From: SHLQ01 sp051011575
GTDB lineage: Bacteria; Actinomycetota; Acidimicrobiia; Acidimicrobiales; SHLQ01
Direction: 5' to 3'
DNA length: 5,803 bases
NCBI GenBank assembly: GCA_051011575.1
Contig: JBPCTR010000199.1
Span: 1-5,803 of the forward strand
Part shown: positions 1 through 5,774 of the stretch, one piece after another
How positions within the stretch are numbered: the stretch's first letter is position 1
Layout: every line of letters starts with the position of its first letter
The notes under the pieces: model-generated
Told to the model about the DNA's origin: nothing
The model's database searches: none
Seen by the model: the letters and a program-made list of their open reading frames with translations, nothing else
Position numbers and translations under genes: made by a program

Positions 1-1236
1 CGCCAACTCATCGACCGCCGACTCGAAGACCCGTCCTGACCTCGGGAAGTCGCTGTAGAAGTACCGTCCCGACAGCCCCGAACCGTTGTCGACGACGAAG
101 CCCCCGGCGATCGCCTCGCCGGTGAACATGTCTCCCGGTTCGCCATCGTGACCCAGCTGCGCGGCCGGATACGTGTAGCCGTTCTGGGCGTCGTCGGCCG
201 GCAGCGGCGCGATGCCGTCGAACAGATCTCCCGACGGCAGATGCACAAAGGTTCCCTCGCGCTCGCTCCAGCCATAGTCACCGCCACGATCGATCAGATT
301 CACCTCTTCGACATTGTCGCGACCTGCTTCGGCCACGATGAGATGTACCTCACCGGTGGAGTCTCGCCCGAACGCGAGATGGTGAGGGTTGCGATGTCCG
401 AGCGACCAGACCTCGTCGCTCATCTCGGGATCGCCGACGAACGGATTGTCGGGAGGAATCCGAAACGGCGCTCCTCCATCCGGCAGTGGATCGATTCGAA
501 GGATCTTGCCGAGGGCATCGTTGTTCTGACCGCCACCCGCTGTCGCCGACAGGACGCTTCCGTCTCCGTGCGCGACGTAGAGAATCCCGTGGTCGGAGTC
601 GCCAGGAGGTGCAAACGGGTTGAACGCGATCTGTTTGATCGGGTGGTCATAGACCGGCATACCCACGCGGAACACCTGGCGATAGGTCGACGCGGACGTC
701 TGGCCAGTCCCGTGGTCGTGGGTCCACTCGATGAGCACGCTGTCGGCAGCGATCGGGGAGAGAGCATCGCTCAGGTAATCCGCCGGATCAGGCGTGGTCG
801 GTCTCGTCTCCATCACCGACGTGTAGAAACGTCCGTTCGTCGCGAAATCGGGGTGGAAAGCAACCCCTCGCAGCCCGCCGTGGACCAGGTTGGCGTTGTC
901 GAGCGAGCGATCCGTGGCGGCGGCGATCGCTGACTTCACGTCGAAGAACACCGACGACGACCGATTGTCGGACTCGGTCGAGATCTCGTGAATGAGACCA
1001 TCGAATTCCTCGACCACGAAGAGGCGATCTCCGGCGACTGCGATGGCGTTCAGCCGTGGTCTTCCCGCGCCGGAGTCCGGAAGACGAACCCACGGCTCGA
1101 CTTCGAGGGTCACGCCCCGATCGACGATCGGAGCTACAACAGGGTTCGCCGCGCCCGCGGGAGCACCGACTGCAATGACCGAGGCGACCACGCCGAGGGC
1201 AACCAAAAGGCCGACCCGCGAGGTCAGGCCTCGCAT
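1..1236 (-). CDS. Secreted PQQ-type glucose/sorbosone dehydrogenase-like propeller (partial, C-terminus outside window)
   Basis: Translated by hand from the ATG at 1234-1236, the frame stays open for 412 codons to the window edge, so the 3' end is missing. Residues 1-30 form a signal peptide (two Arg, a hydrophobic core, then PAGAA), pointing to export. Family hallmarks of the GSDH fold (soluble PQQ sugar dehydrogenases, YliI/Asd, animal HHIPL) appear in order: GLRGVAFHPDFATNGRFY near 121-138; DHPIKQIAFNP near 197-207, where H198 sits where the catalytic base of soluble glucose dehydrogenase is expected; ALGKILRIDP 241-250; GHRNP 280-284; VEEVNLIDRGGDYGW 309-323; and SGRYFYSDF 389-397. The usual EHGP/EQGP cofactor loop reads EAGRDN here, closer to HHIPL-type proteins, so PQQ binding and sugar oxidation are inferred. 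There are no cysteines and no haem CxxCH motif in the visible part. The start overlaps the upstream CRTAC1-like gene by 13 nt, so coupled translation is likely. The family call is firm; the substrate is unknown. Confidence 0.88.
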   Translation of the reverse strand, partial: MRGLTSRVGLLVALGVVASVIAVGAPAGAANPVVAPIVDRGVTLEVEPWVRLPDSGAGRPRLNAIAVAGDRLFVVEEFDGLIHEISTESDNRSSSVFFDVKSAIAAATDRSLDNANLVHGGLRGVAFHPDFATNGRFYTSVMETRPTTPDPADYLSDALSPIAADSVLIEWTHDHGTGQTSASTYRQVFRVGMPVYDHPIKQIAFNPFAPPGDSDHGILYVAHGDGSVLSATAGGGQNNDALGKILRIDPLPDGGAPFRIPPDNPFVGDPEMSDEVWSLGHRNPHHLAFGRDSTGEVHLIVAEAGRDNVEEVNLIDRGGDYGWSEREGTFVHLPSGDLFDGIAPLPADDAQNGYTYPAAQLGHDGEPGDMFTGEAIAGGFVVDNGSGLSGRYFYSDFPRSGRVFESAVDELA

Positions 1237-3326
1237 TTCCGCACGACCTCTGAACGGTTGCAGAAGTCGAATCCAATCGAGCCGTCGACCGTATCGCGTC
1301 CTCCGCCACCGTCGATCCGATCGTTTCCGCCGCCGCCAATGATGGTGTCCCTGCCTGCGTTTCCGTTCAGAACGTCCCGTCCGTTGCCGCCGCGGATGAT
1401 GTCGGACCCGCCGTTGCCCGACACGCGATCGTTGTTGCGTCCGCCGTTGATCGTGTCGACGCCCGCTCCCCCCCGAATCACGTCACGACCGTCGCCACCC
1501 TCGACCGAATCATCACCATCGTCGGCCTGGATCCGGTCGTTGCCCGGGCCGCCATCGATCGAGTCATTACCCCCGAGCCCGCAGACGAAGTCGTCACCCG
1601 CAAGCGCGTTGATCGAGTCGGCACCCGATGTTCCGAGGATCACGTCGGACCCGTTGGTCGGACTCTGACCCTTCGATATCGAGACCGTGACCACGCGGCC
1701 CTGACAGAACTCGGGAGGGGCAGGCGGTGGTCCGGTGACCGGGTCGGTCGCCAGCGCTGCCAGGAGTCCGGCCTTCGTCTGCGCTGAGCACGAGGGACTG
1801 CCCTTCGTGATGGTCACTCGTCGGTCGGTGCCGGCAACGGTGCACGTCTGGAAGATGCCGTCGGGCCACATGATCTCGACATCGGCGACAGCGCTCCGGC
1901 CGCCCAATCCGAAGTGGAGCGTCTTGCTATCCTGCGATCGGTGATTGCGATGCCCGGTCTCTCGCACCTGCCATCCGTCGTCGGTGCCCACGAAGACCTG
2001 AGCGCCCGCCGCGTCGGGATTCGAGCCTACGAGGTCGATCTGCAGCCAATGGTTGGAGCCACCGCCATTGGTGAACACGTGATCGATCGCATTCTCGAAG
2101 TCGTAGCCGTTGGCGGCGATGGCATCCATCCAGCCGTCGCCATTGCTGTCGGCCACGACGATGGCAGCCGGCGTCTCGGCGATCGTCGCGGGAAGCAGCC
2201 CGGCACCCGCGATGGAGAAGACACCCTGTCCGTCGTTCAACAGAAGAATGTTGCGGGTCTGCCCCTCTTGCCGCTGCGCGCAGCCCGCGAAGATGTCGAG
2301 GTCGCCGTCGTTGTCGAAGTCGGCTGCGGCGCCCGATCGGCAGTTGTCGACGAGCGAGCCGACAGGAAGCGTGACCGACCGTCCGCCGGTGCCTCCGATC
2401 AGGTCGAAAGCATCGATCGGCCAGTTGCCGGCGCTTGTCGCCGCGCTTCCACGTAACGCAATCAGTTCGGGGTGAAGGTCGCCGTCGAAGTCGCCCACGA
2501 GAACCTCGCGCACGAAGCCGGTGCCCGAGGGATAGTTGCGTCGGGTGGCACCGTTGCTCGGCTCCTCGAGCCCCGACGTACGAGTGGCGATGGAGTCGAT
2601 CGCGAGGGCGAAACTTGCATGGGTGACGACGATCTGTGGTGTCGCCGGTCCCGTCGATGTCTGCTGGGCGATCCGCAAATTCCCGTTGCTGATCACACTG
2701 CTCGGGTCGGCGACCTTGGCCCACCCCGTTCCGGAGCCGTTGTTCAGGTACAGCTCGCTCGGCGCCGCCAGGCCGTCGATCGGGACACGATCCAGGTTGG
2801 GCACCAGAATGTCCATGTCGCCGTCACCATCGGCGTCATAAGCGAGCCCCTGGCGCCCCCTTCCGTTGAAGTCCTTCAGCCCGCCGGCGTCAACATGAAC
2901 GAGAACGCCGTTGTCGTTGCGGAACAGCCGGTTGTCGTTGTTGCGGCCGTTCACCTCGAGTAGATCCTCGTCGCCGTCGCCGTCCATGTCGAAGAACGTG
3001 ATGCCGTGAGAGTCGGGGCCCGAAACGTTCGGAGCGCCGTAGGTGCCCTCAGCGAGATGAAGCGCCTGACCGGGCGTGCCAAGATCGACGATCGCCTCGG
3101 ACTCGAGCCCATGGTTGTTGTTCCAGACGTCGATGCCCGCGCCTCCGAGATCCTCGGTGATACCGAGCCCCCAGCTCGTGGCGTTGCCCGCCGCGACCAG
3201 CGACGGGAGCTGCGAGACCGCGAACCCCTGCCACGCCGCCTGGGCTTCGACCGCGGAAGGCGACAGGGGTGATACGACCGAAGCCACGAGGGCTACAGGA
3301 AGAACCGCCAGGAAAATACGCCGCAT
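1224..3326 (-). CDS. Secreted CRTAC1-like propeller with ASPIC/UnbV domain and 14-unit RTX tail (paralogue 2)
   Basis: A 700-residue protein of unknown specific function, probably extracellular and calcium-binding. Residues 1-28 are a signal peptide (MRRIF start, hydrophobic core, likely VEA|QA cleavage). Asp-rich FG-GAP/VCBS loops occur at 113-121, 164-172, 279-287, 336-344 and 393-401. An ASPIC/UnbV domain follows at about 424-508 (NHWLQIDLVG, QDSKTLHFGL, VEIMWPDG, RVTITKG), as in CRTAC1-type proteins. A Pro-rich linker (about 528-539) leads to 14 RTX nonapeptides (558-683) and a cap with C689 and C698. The ATG at 3324-3326 was chosen because the signal peptide begins there and it aligns with the paralogue; in-frame GTG at 3473 or ATG at 3407 would add an unlikely N-terminal extension through the terminator region. 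SD pairing is weak. The third Asp loop is degenerate (DFDGDLHPE). No membrane anchor or LPXTG is seen. It probably forms an operon with the overlapping dehydrogenase-like gene. Confidence 0.93.
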   Translation of the reverse strand: MRRIFLAVLPVALVASVVSPLSPSAVEAQAAWQGFAVSQLPSLVAAGNATSWGLGITEDLGGAGIDVWNNNHGLESEAIVDLGTPGQALHLAEGTYGAPNVSGPDSHGITFFDMDGDGDEDLLEVNGRNNDNRLFRNDNGVLVHVDAGGLKDFNGRGRQGLAYDADGDGDMDILVPNLDRVPIDGLAAPSELYLNNGSGTGWAKVADPSSVISNGNLRIAQQTSTGPATPQIVVTHASFALAIDSIATRTSGLEEPSNGATRRNYPSGTGFVREVLVGDFDGDLHPELIALRGSAATSAGNWPIDAFDLIGGTGGRSVTLPVGSLVDNCRSGAAADFDNDGDLDIFAGCAQRQEGQTRNILLLNDGQGVFSIAGAGLLPATIAETPAAIVVADSNGDGWMDAIAANGYDFENAIDHVFTNGGGSNHWLQIDLVGSNPDAAGAQVFVGTDDGWQVRETGHRNHRSQDSKTLHFGLGGRSAVADVEIMWPDGIFQTCTVAGTDRRVTITKGSPSCSAQTKAGLLAALATDPVTGPPPAPPEFCQGRVVTVSISKGQSPTNGSDVILGTSGADSINALAGDDFVCGLGGNDSIDGGPGNDRIQADDGDDSVEGGDGRDVIRGGAGVDTINGGRNNDRVSGNGGSDIIRGGNGRDVLNGNAGRDTIIGGGGNDRIDGGGGRDTVDGSIGFDFCNRSEVVRKCEA
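1246..1251 (-). promoter_or_regulatory. Ribosome binding site of the dehydrogenase-like gene, inside paralogue 2
   Basis: AGAGGT lies nine bases before the ATG at 1234-1236 and within the last codons of paralogue 2. With the 13-nt overlap of the two reading frames this supports translational coupling. Confidence 0.6.
1278..1655 (-). repeat. RTX nonapeptide array, 14 units, in paralogue 2
   Basis: Fourteen tandem 9-residue units in perfect register (residues 558-683), for example GGNDSIDGG, DGRDVIRGG, GGNDRIDGG. The first four and last eight units align one-to-one with those of paralogue 1, including the off-consensus RNNDRVSGN, so this array is two units shorter in its middle. Some units have lost acidic or glycine positions (PGNDRIQAD, AGVDTINGG). 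Confidence 0.94.
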
Positions 3327-3377
3327 TGAAGGGTCCGATCGGGGGGGTGGGCGGGACAAGGGGACGTTCGTCAGCCG

Positions 3378-3406
3378 AGGGTACCGAGATCGGCCCGCCC
3401 CGTCCA
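3378..3406 (-). promoter_or_regulatory. Possible sigma-70-like promoter for paralogue 2 and the dehydrogenase-like gene
   Basis: On the minus strand, TGGACG (3401-3406) and TACCCT (3378-3383) are separated by exactly 17 bp, between the terminator-like hairpin and the ATG at 3326. Only 4 of 6 and 3 of 6 consensus bases match, though TAnnnT is kept. The 5' leader would be about 45 nt. This is weak evidence, supported mainly by position after a terminator. Confidence 0.2.
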
Positions 3407-3414
3407 TGAGTCGG

Positions 3415-3450
3415 AAAACCCAGAGTGCCGGCCCCACCGGGCCGGCACTC
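3415..3450 (-). terminator. Intrinsic-terminator-like hairpin after paralogue 1
   Basis: A perfect 12-bp inverted repeat, GAGTGCCGGCCC and its complement, flanks a 4-nt loop (3423-3450). Read on the minus strand it is followed within five bases by TTTT (3415-3418). It lies about 40 nt past the stop codon of paralogue 1 and before the start of paralogue 2. The T tract is short, so termination may be partial, leaving read-through into the next two genes possible. Confidence 0.75.
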
Positions 3451-3463
3451 CATGTTTCCTCCA

Positions 3464-3480
3464 CACCCCTCACCGGGGTG
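3464..3480 (-). other. Small GC hairpin just past the stop codon of paralogue 1
   Basis: CACCCC and GGGGTG form a perfect 6-bp stem with a 5-nt loop, 11 nt beyond the stop codon; an alternative pairing CTCACC/GGTGAG (3469-3482) overlaps it. It has no T tract. It may stabilise the 3' end of the transcript or act in tandem with the larger hairpin at 3423-3450. A 6-bp stem in GC-rich DNA could also be chance. Confidence 0.35.
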
Positions 3481-3491
3481 AGTTCAGATGA

Positions 3492-5747
3492 TTAGGGGAT
3501 GAAGTCGAACTCGCAGCGCAGAGTGGTTTCACCCTCGATGCAGAAGTCGGTTCCGATCCGGCCGTCGACAATGTCGTTGCCGCCACCGCCGAGCATCCGG
3601 TCGTTGCCGCCGCCACCGTCGAGGTTGTCGGCGCCGGCGTTGCCGTCGATCCGGTCTCGGCCGTTGCCGGCCGTCATCGTGTCCTTGCCACCGTTGCCCG
3701 ACATCCGGTCGTTGTTCTTGCCACCGTTCATGATGTCGTTTCCGGCGCCGCCACGAAGGACGTCACGTCCATCCTGGCCGTCGATGTTGTCGTTTCCATC
3801 CTCGCCGAAGAGGCGGTCGTTTCCGGCGCCTCCGATCAGCGTGTCGTCACCGTCGCCGCCAAACACCTTGTCGTCGCCGTCACCGGCATCGATGGTGTCG
3901 TTGCCTCCCAGACCGCAGATGATGTCGCGGCCACCGAGGCTGTTGATGACGTCGGGACCGGCGGTTCCGAGGATCACATCGTTGCCGCTCGTGGGCGTCT
4001 GACCCATCGAGAGATCAACGGTGACCTGGAGGTCGCCACACAACGGACCGGACGGCGGACGGGGCGAGGTGTCCGGCGTAGCGCCGAGCGTCGTGATGAG
4101 CTCGCCGACGGAGCTTGTCTCGCAGTCCACACTGCCCTTGGTGATCATGACTCGCTGATCGACGCCACCGTCGACCCAGCACGCCTCGACCGAACCGTCG
4201 CCCCAGTGCACCTGCACCTGAGCGATCGCGGTCTGATCAGCGAGGCCGAAGTGCATGACCCGGCTGTCCTGGCCCTGGTGCTGAGCGTGGCTCATCTCCC
4301 GGACCTGCCACTTGTTGGTTCCCACGTACACGCGGGCGCCAGCAGCATCGGGGTTCGCGCCATCGAGTTCGATCTGCAGGTAGTGGTTTCCGTTGCCACC
4401 CTGATTCATGAACACGTAGTCGTCGCCATTCTCGGAGTCGTAGCCGCCGGCCACGTACGTGTCGACCCAGCCGTCGCCGTTGAGGTCACCGGCCACCACG
4501 GCCACGGCCGTGTCGGTCACCGTCGCTGGCAGGAGCGCCGCCGAACCGAGGGTGAAGTTTCCGTTGCCGTCATTCAGCAGGACGATGTTGCGGTTCTGAC
4601 CGGCGCCGGAGTTGACGTCGTCGAACGTGCACCCACCGAAGATGTCGAGGTCGGCATCGTTGTCGAAGTCGGCCAGAGCGACTGCACGGCAGTTGTCGGC
4701 GAGTGCATCGTTGCTCACAGGAGCGATCGGCGATGCGGTGAACAGATCGAACTGATCGACCTGAGCGAGCTCGATGGCGCCGGTGCCGATGGGAAGCATG
4801 CCCTCGAGATCAGGGATGCCGTCGCCGGCCGGCACGACCGGCGGACCGGGGTCTTCGGGGGGAAGGTCGTCGGTTTCGAGGTTGTTGTCCTGACGGGCGA
4901 CCACGAAGTCGGCGTCGAGATCACCATCGAGGTCGCCGAGCGCGATGTCACGGATGTGCGTCGCGTTCTTCGTCGGACCCGTGAGCGGCTTCACGAGGCG
5001 AGCGTTCTCGGCCATGGTTGTGGCGCCGGTGGCGATCGTGTCCATGGCGATCGAGAAGTTGCTCGAACTGATCACGACGTTGTCCGAACCCGGGCCGGTA
5101 CCGGTCTGGTGGGCGAGGATGATGTCGTTATCGGTGAGCGCACCGGCGGCGTCATTGACCTTCGACCACGTGAAGGACCCGGTATTCAGGTAGAGCTCGC
5201 TCGGTGAAGGAGTCCCGCCGTTGAGCAGGTTCGCGACGAGCACGTCCATGTCGCCGTCGTTGTCGAAGTCGAGCAGCAACGGCTGACGGCCACGGCCGGT
5301 CATGTCCTCGAGGCCGGTGGTGGTCTGCACCACGGCGAGCGTGCCGTTGTCGTTGCGATAGACGCGATTCTCGCTGTTGACGCCGCCGAGTTCGATGGCG
5401 TCATCGTCACCGTCGGCGTCGAGGTCGGAGAAGACCATGCCGTGGGCATCGATCCCGGTCGGGCCGAGGTACTGACCCGTGAAGTCGGAGGTTCCGAAGT
5501 CGAGGTGGGCTTCGCCACGGTTGGCGTGATTGCCGGTCCAGACATCGGTCCCGGCACCACCCAGGTCCTCGGTTATCGCAGCGCCCCAGCCTGGTGGCTC
5601 GACCTGCGGGTTCAACACGATGTTCGTGTCGATGGCGGTCGCAGTGAAGCCCAGCCAGGCCTGCGCTCCGGCTGACGTCTGCGGTGCCGTGACCAGCGCC
5701 GCAACAAGAGACATTCCCACGAGGGAATGAAGGAACTTTCGTCGCAT
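3492..5747 (-). CDS. Secreted CRTAC1-like propeller with ASPIC/UnbV domain and 16-unit RTX tail (paralogue 1)
   Basis: A 751-residue protein with the same architecture as its downstream neighbour; its exact role is unknown. Signal peptide at 1-28 (MRRKF, hydrophobic core, AGA|QA cleavage). Asp-rich FG-GAP/VCBS loops at 108-116, 160-168, 272-280, 360-368 and 421-429 are calcium-loop-like (DFDNDGDMD type). ASPIC/UnbV domain at about 453-537 (NHYLQIELDG, QDSRVMHFGL, VQVHWGDG, QRVMITKG). Pro-rich linker near 558-568, then 16 uninterrupted RTX nonapeptides (587-730) and a tail with C736 and C745 ending EFDFIP. Between Asp loops 3 and 4 it is about 33 residues longer than the paralogue, with an acidic Pro-rich loop. 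The ATG at 5745-5747 has AGGGG five bases upstream; the in-frame TTG at 5760-5762 has no SD and was rejected. A signal peptide on an RTX protein implies Sec export and not type I secretion. Its transcript likely ends at the hairpin at 3423-3450. Confidence 0.94.
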   Translation of the reverse strand: MRRKFLHSLVGMSLVAALVTAPQTSAGAQAWLGFTATAIDTNIVLNPQVEPPGWGAAITEDLGGAGTDVWTGNHANRGEAHLDFGTSDFTGQYLGPTGIDAHGMVFSDLDADGDDDAIELGGVNSENRVYRNDNGTLAVVQTTTGLEDMTGRGRQPLLLDFDNDGDMDVLVANLLNGGTPSPSELYLNTGSFTWSKVNDAAGALTDNDIILAHQTGTGPGSDNVVISSSNFSIAMDTIATGATTMAENARLVKPLTGPTKNATHIRDIALGDLDGDLDADFVVARQDNNLETDDLPPEDPGPPVVPAGDGIPDLEGMLPIGTGAIELAQVDQFDLFTASPIAPVSNDALADNCRAVALADFDNDADLDIFGGCTFDDVNSGAGQNRNIVLLNDGNGNFTLGSAALLPATVTDTAVAVVAGDLNGDGWVDTYVAGGYDSENGDDYVFMNQGGNGNHYLQIELDGANPDAAGARVYVGTNKWQVREMSHAQHQGQDSRVMHFGLADQTAIAQVQVHWGDGSVEACWVDGGVDQRVMITKGSVDCETSSVGELITTLGATPDTSPRPPSGPLCGDLQVTVDLSMGQTPTSGNDVILGTAGPDVINSLGGRDIICGLGGNDTIDAGDGDDKVFGGDGDDTLIGGAGNDRLFGEDGNDNIDGQDGRDVLRGGAGNDIMNGGKNNDRMSGNGGKDTMTAGNGRDRIDGNAGADNLDGGGGNDRMLGGGGNDIVDGRIGTDFCIEGETTLRCEFDFIP
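3558..3989 (-). repeat. RTX nonapeptide array, 16 units, in paralogue 1
   Basis: Sixteen tandem 9-residue units in perfect register (residues 587-730), loosely xGxDxhxGG, for example DGDDKVFGG, DGDDTLIGG, AGNDRLFGE. In the RTX family such repeats fold into a parallel beta-roll that binds calcium between turns. One unit, KNNDRMSGN, departs from the consensus. A seventeenth half-unit, IGTDFC, leads into the cysteine-containing cap. At DNA level this gives a 27-bp periodicity. Confidence 0.95.
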
Positions 5748-5752
5748 TGATA

Positions 5753-5757
5753 CCCCT
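5753..5757 (-). promoter_or_regulatory. Ribosome binding site of paralogue 1
   Basis: AGGGG lies five bases before the ATG at 5745-5747. It decides the start in favour of this ATG over the upstream in-frame TTG at 5760-5762, which has no purine-rich element at suitable distance. Confidence 0.7.
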
Positions 5758-5774
5758 ATCAAAGTGTCGTGTAA

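Noticed and set aside
110..117. GCGATCGC sites suggesting a HIP1-type cyanobacterial repeat
   Set aside because: Only a few copies are seen and the frequent CGATCG follows from ATC-GAT codon use in GC-rich DNA; nothing else suggests a cyanobacterium.
148..933. Plus-strand open frame (261 codons) opposite the dehydrogenase-like gene
   Set aside because: The minus strand here encodes ordered GSDH motifs; the plus-strand product is Arg/Val-rich with no family features.
1278..1655. Tandem DNA repeat as a CRISPR or minisatellite
   Set aside because: The 27-bp periodicity is explained by RTX nonapeptides in frame; units are diverged and there are no spacers.
1927..2724. Arg-rich minus-strand open frame inside paralogue 2
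   Set aside because: A frame-shifted shadow of the propeller; its low-complexity Arg/Pro content comes from the GAC/GGC repeats of the true frame.
3327..3473. Longer start for paralogue 2 at GTG 3473 or ATG 3407
   Set aside because: It would place about 27-49 residues before a clean signal peptide; the GTG version also runs through the terminator-like hairpin. The paralogue starts at the equivalent Met.
4206..5207. Long plus-strand open frame (333 codons) opposite paralogue 1
   Set aside because: It is antisense to the conserved propeller and ASPIC region. Its Val/Asp/His-rich, domain-free translation is what third-position GC bias yields in the complementary frame, and it has no recognisable motif.
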